Assembly: GCA_004357435.1 (NCBI GenBank)
Contig: SMVS01000019.1
Location: 1-16,957, forward strand
Origin: Nitrospina sp.
GTDB taxonomy: Bacteria > Nitrospinota > Nitrospinia > Nitrospinales > Nitrospinaceae
Reading direction: 5' to 3'
DNA: 16,957 nucleotides
In this document: positions 14,637 through 16,957 of the stretch, piece after piece
How the letters are laid out: every line of letters starts with the position of its first letter
Numbering within the stretch: the first letter of the stretch is position 1
Position numbers and translations under genes: made by a program
Notes under the pieces: model-generated
The model's input: only the letters and a program-made list of their open reading frames with translations
Told to the model about the DNA's origin: nothing
The model's database searches: none

Positions 14637-15272
14637 ATGCACATTGTCTTACTTGCGCTGGTTTTCGTATTGTCGTGGGCCGCCCCTTCTATTGCGGGGT
14701 GCAGTAAAGCCAATATATGCCAAATGGTTAAAAAAATGGGGCATTTTGATATTTTAAATGCATGCCCCCAAGCCGGGCCGCTTTTAGCGGAGTGCAAGAA
14801 GGTATCGAAAAAACCTCTGGTGAATTTACCGGAACCCCAGTTCGTTGCCAATGACAATGGTACCGTCACCGATAAAGCCAACAATTTGATGTGGGTCCAG
14901 AAAGGGATTCTCGTAAAGAATTCACTTAAAACAGCCAGCGAGTTCGCCACCACTTTCAGCCATGAAGGAGTTATTGGCTGGCGGCTACCCACCCTGCCCG
15001 AACTAAAAACTCTGCTGAATCATCAGCGTGAAACCAATTTCAGCGGTCAAAAATCCTGGGTCCATCCTGTTTTCAACGATGGCCGGGGCCATTACTACTG
15101 GACCACAACAACCTGTGAGGAGATTTCATTTATCGAAGACCGCTATCAAAAGAAACTCTGCCAGCAGGGTGACCAAGGGGCTTGGCTCGTTCATTTTAAT
15201 ATTGGTGCCATTTTTTGGCATTTTGTTACCGCAAAAAACTATTTTGTCTGGCCGGTACGGGACCTGAAATAG
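14637..15272 (+). CDS. Exported DUF1566 (Lcl C-terminal-like) protein, possible lipoprotein
   Basis: The 211-aa protein begins with a signal sequence MHIVLLALVFVLSWAAPS-IAGC. The IAGC at 19-22 fits a lipobox, so C22 may be lipid-modified, although the n-region has no Lys or Arg; cleavage by signal peptidase I is the alternative. The region 68-210 is a DUF1566 domain: FVANDNGTVTDKANNLMWVQKG, then GWRLPTLPELKTLL, HYYWTTTTC and the closing FVWPVRD. This domain is common in exported proteins of environmental bacteria and its function is unclear. Six cysteines (22, 28, 43, 53, 159, 174) could form disulfides. AAGGAGA at 14624-14630 lies 6 nt before the ATG and fixes the start. The 229-nt gap upstream is AT-rich in its second half and probably holds its promoter. 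Confidence 0.8.
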   Translation: MHIVLLALVFVLSWAAPSIAGCSKANICQMVKKMGHFDILNACPQAGPLLAECKKVSKKPLVNLPEPQFVANDNGTVTDKANNLMWVQKGILVKNSLKTASEFATTFSHEGVIGWRLPTLPELKTLLNHQRETNFSGQKSWVHPVFNDGRGHYYWTTTTCEEISFIEDRYQKKLCQQGDQGAWLVHFNIGAIFWHFVTAKNYFVWPVRDLK

Positions 15273-15469
15273 CCCACCTCTTTTGTTTTCAAACCTGTGA
15301 CACTCCTCCTCTGCGCAATTTTTATATCCTGTCCAACACGACCACCTCCGCAGGACAGCCTCTGCGAGTCAGTATTTTTTAATTTTAAAGACCAGATAAA
15401 AAAATCTTCTGAGCCTATTTGTCACTCTAAACTTAGGCGTGAGGCTGTTGCACCAGTCTTTTCTTTAGA

Positions 15470-15475
15470 GATAAT
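15470..15475 (+). promoter_or_regulatory. Possible -10 box of the CBS-selO operon
   Basis: GATAAT at 15470-15475 is preceded by TTGCAC at 15448-15453 with a 16-nt spacer, and sits 29 nt before the CBS gene. The -10 is close to consensus; the -35 matches only in its first three bases. The rest of the 232-nt gap (15273-15504) holds nothing I can name. Confidence 0.35.
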
Positions 15476-15504
15476 TTTTCTTCATTTCAACCCAAGAGGA
15501 AATT

Positions 15505-15897
15505 ATGGATGAAATTGGCGATTACATGTCGAGTTCCATTTTGAGGATTGATGCGGCGGCGGCCGTTCAGGATGCGGCGATTATGATGGAAGTCAACCAC
15601 GTCGGTTCGTTGATCATTGAGGAGTATGGCGAGGATATTGGAATACTCACCGAAAAGGACTTTTCCGAAAAAATTATCGCAAAAAAACTCGACCCGGAGA
15701 AAACGTTGGTCACGGCAATCATGACCAAGCCAATCCTGACCATGGACCGGTATCTTCCGGTGGAGGAAGCCAATAAATTTATGTATGAAAAAAAGATCCG
15801 CCATTTGGCGGTGACCGAGGAAGATAAGATCGTTGGAATTTTATCCATGAAGGATCTGGTTGCTTATTATTCCAAAAATTTTCGTATGCAGGAGTGA
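15505..15897 (+). CDS. Twin-CBS-domain protein
   Basis: The 130-aa protein is little more than two CBS domains (about 8-60 and 73-125). Each ends with the typical turn: GILTEKDFSEKI at 46-57 and GILSMKDLVAYY at 111-122. AIMTKPILTM at 71-80 opens the second domain. A CBS pair usually folds into one Bateman module that binds AMP, ATP, SAM or another adenine nucleotide and regulates a partner. GAGGAA lies just before the ATG. The stop TGA overlaps the GTG start of selO, so the two are tightly coupled. This suggests, without proving, that the CBS protein senses adenine nucleotide state in connection with the ATP-using SelO enzyme. Confidence 0.9.
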   Translation: MDEIGDYMSSSILRIDAAAAVQDAAIMMEVNHVGSLIIEEYGEDIGILTEKDFSEKIIAKKLDPEKTLVTAIMTKPILTMDRYLPVEEANKFMYEKKIRHLAVTEEDKIVGILSMKDLVAYYSKNFRMQE

Positions 15898-16957
15898 ACT
15901 CAAAAATCATTGCGCACTTGAAACCGCTTGAAAATTTAAATTTCAAAAACCGATTCATCGACTTGGGTGGAGAATACTATCAGGCGAAAAACCCCGTGCC
16001 GGCGGAGGATCCTTACCTGGTTTCTTTCAATGCCGAGGGCGCCGCGCTCATTGATCTCGACCCGGCGGAATCCCGCAGGCCCGAATTTGTGCAATACATG
16101 AGTGGCAACAAACCACTTCCCGGCGCACAACCTTTGGCCATGGCTTATTCGGGTTTCCAGTTTGGAGTTTACAATTCCCAATTGGGAGACGGACGCGGTC
16201 TGCTTCTGGGAGAGGTCGAAAATCAAAAAGGTGAAAAGTGGGACATCTACCTGAAGGGTAGCGGACAAACCAGGTTTTGCCGGGGATTCGATGGCCGCGC
16301 CACCTTGCGTTCCTCCATCCGCGAATATCTGGGACAGGAGGCTCTGGCGGGCCTCGGCATTCCCACCACCCGATCGCTCGCTATTGTCGGAATCCGTGAA
16401 CTGATTTACCGGGAGCGCCCCGAACTCCCTGCCGTTCTGGTGCGGCTTGCCCGCTCCCACATCCGATTTGGAAATTTTGATTACTTTCACTACACCAACC
16501 GGCCCGAAAAAGTGGCCGAGCTGGCCGACCATGTCATTCAAGTCCATTTGCCGCACCTTGCAGACCAGCCGGAAAAATACCGTTTGTTTTTCAGGTTTGT
16601 TATCGACCGCACGGCGTATCTAATCGCTTCCTGGCAAGCCGCCGGTTTCGCCCACGGAGTGATGAACACCGACAACATGTCCATCCTGGGGGATTGTTTT
16701 GATTACGGTCCTTTCGGATTCATGGACCGGTTCAAATCGGGTTTCGTGCCGAACCATTCGGATATCCATGGCCGCTATTCTTATGACCGGCAACCGGAGA
16801 TCGGCCACTGGAATCTGGCCAAGCTCGGTGAAACTCTGACCTCTTTGATCGCTCCCAATATTTTGCAGGAGGAATTGGAAAAGTATCAAGTCGCATTCAA
16901 CGGGTACAACAGTCAAATGACCGCGCAAAAACTTGGGTTGAGTCTCATCGATTCCGA
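15894..16957 (+). CDS. selO: SelO-family protein adenylyltransferase (YdiU), 3' end missing
   Basis: This open frame runs off the right edge and gives 354 residues, against roughly 480-550 for the family. SelO is a pseudokinase-fold enzyme that transfers AMP from ATP to Ser, Thr or Tyr of target proteins, with links to redox stress. Family blocks are clear: SGFQFGVYNSQLGDGRGLLLGE (86-107), YLKGSGQTRF and DGRATLRSSIREYL (119-146), and HGVMNTDNMSILGDCFDYGPF (254-274). K121, E144, R101, R184, D260, N261 and D270 fall where I recall the active-site residues of Pseudomonas SelO, all with the same offset, so the enzyme looks intact. GTG at 15894 overlaps the CBS stop; TTG at 15918 is an alternative. 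The C-terminal Cys/Sec position lies outside the window. Confidence 0.92.
   Translation, partial: MNSKIIAHLKPLENLNFKNRFIDLGGEYYQAKNPVPAEDPYLVSFNAEGAALIDLDPAESRRPEFVQYMSGNKPLPGAQPLAMAYSGFQFGVYNSQLGDGRGLLLGEVENQKGEKWDIYLKGSGQTRFCRGFDGRATLRSSIREYLGQEALAGLGIPTTRSLAIVGIRELIYRERPELPAVLVRLARSHIRFGNFDYFHYTNRPEKVAELADHVIQVHLPHLADQPEKYRLFFRFVIDRTAYLIASWQAAGFAHGVMNTDNMSILGDCFDYGPFGFMDRFKSGFVPNHSDIHGRYSYDRQPEIGHWNLAKLGETLTSLIAPNILQEELEKYQVAFNGYNSQMTAQKLGLSLIDS

Noticed and set aside
15325..15360. CTGTCC...GGACAG inverted repeat after the DUF1566 gene as a terminator
   Set aside because: Only six base pairs around an 18-nt loop and no T run follows.
15297..15512. 71-aa + strand frame before the CBS gene
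   Set aside because: GTG start without ribosome site, overlaps the CBS start region and reads through its likely promoter; composition is not protein-like.
15936..16928. Two - strand frames of 206 and 102 aa
   Set aside because: Antisense to selO, which has continuous family blocks in the + strand frame.
1..16957. CRISPR array, tRNA, rRNA, insertion sequence or phage genes
   Set aside because: No regularly spaced repeats, cloverleaf-like sequence, transposase motif or phage gene was seen on reading both strands.

Overview
The window is about 17 kb of bacterial chromosome with moderate GC content and mostly tight gene spacing. It looks like an environmental, respiratory bacterium rich in exported redox proteins. 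Three features fit a nitrite oxidiser of the Nitrospina/Nitrospira kind: a tri-haem cytochrome fused to an ethylbenzene-dehydrogenase-type haem-binding domain (the architecture of candidate NxrC subunits), a second tri-haem cytochrome, and a very large multicopper oxidase. This assignment is an inference from gene content; there is no rRNA or other marker here.

Region 1 (1-9560) is the extracytoplasmic redox block. A cut gene end (2-145) runs into the NxrC-like cytochrome (142-2109, + strand). Facing it, only 2 nt away, is a minus-strand tri-haem cytochrome with a C-terminal Pirellula/Verrucomicrobium-type haem domain (2112-3389). After a clear intrinsic terminator (3506-3548) come two more minus-strand genes. 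One is a 269-aa exported protein with an amicyanin-like copper motif and a carboxypeptidase-regulatory-like domain (3566-4375). The other is the 1631-aa multicopper oxidase (4557-9452). All four complete products carry export signals and haem or copper motifs, so they may form one periplasmic electron-transfer set. The oxidase has three related modules but only one complete copper active site, split between modules 1 and 2.

Region 2 (9561-11406) holds an HtrA/DegP-type periplasmic protease (minus strand), probably for protein quality control, with a perfect palindrome just upstream of its start. Next to it is a 478-nt gene-free stretch with another palindrome.

Region 3 (11407-14407) is ordinary metabolism: an assimilatory APS reductase (cysH), a convergent EcfT/CbiQ-like membrane protein without an ATPase partner in view, and an overlapping pair made of an HD-domain phosphohydrolase and a Sir2-type NAD-dependent deacylase.

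Region 4 (14408-16957) holds an exported DUF1566 protein (possible lipoprotein), then a twin-CBS protein whose stop overlaps the GTG start of a SelO-family protein AMPylase that runs off the window. I saw no tRNA, rRNA, CRISPR array, insertion sequence or phage gene.
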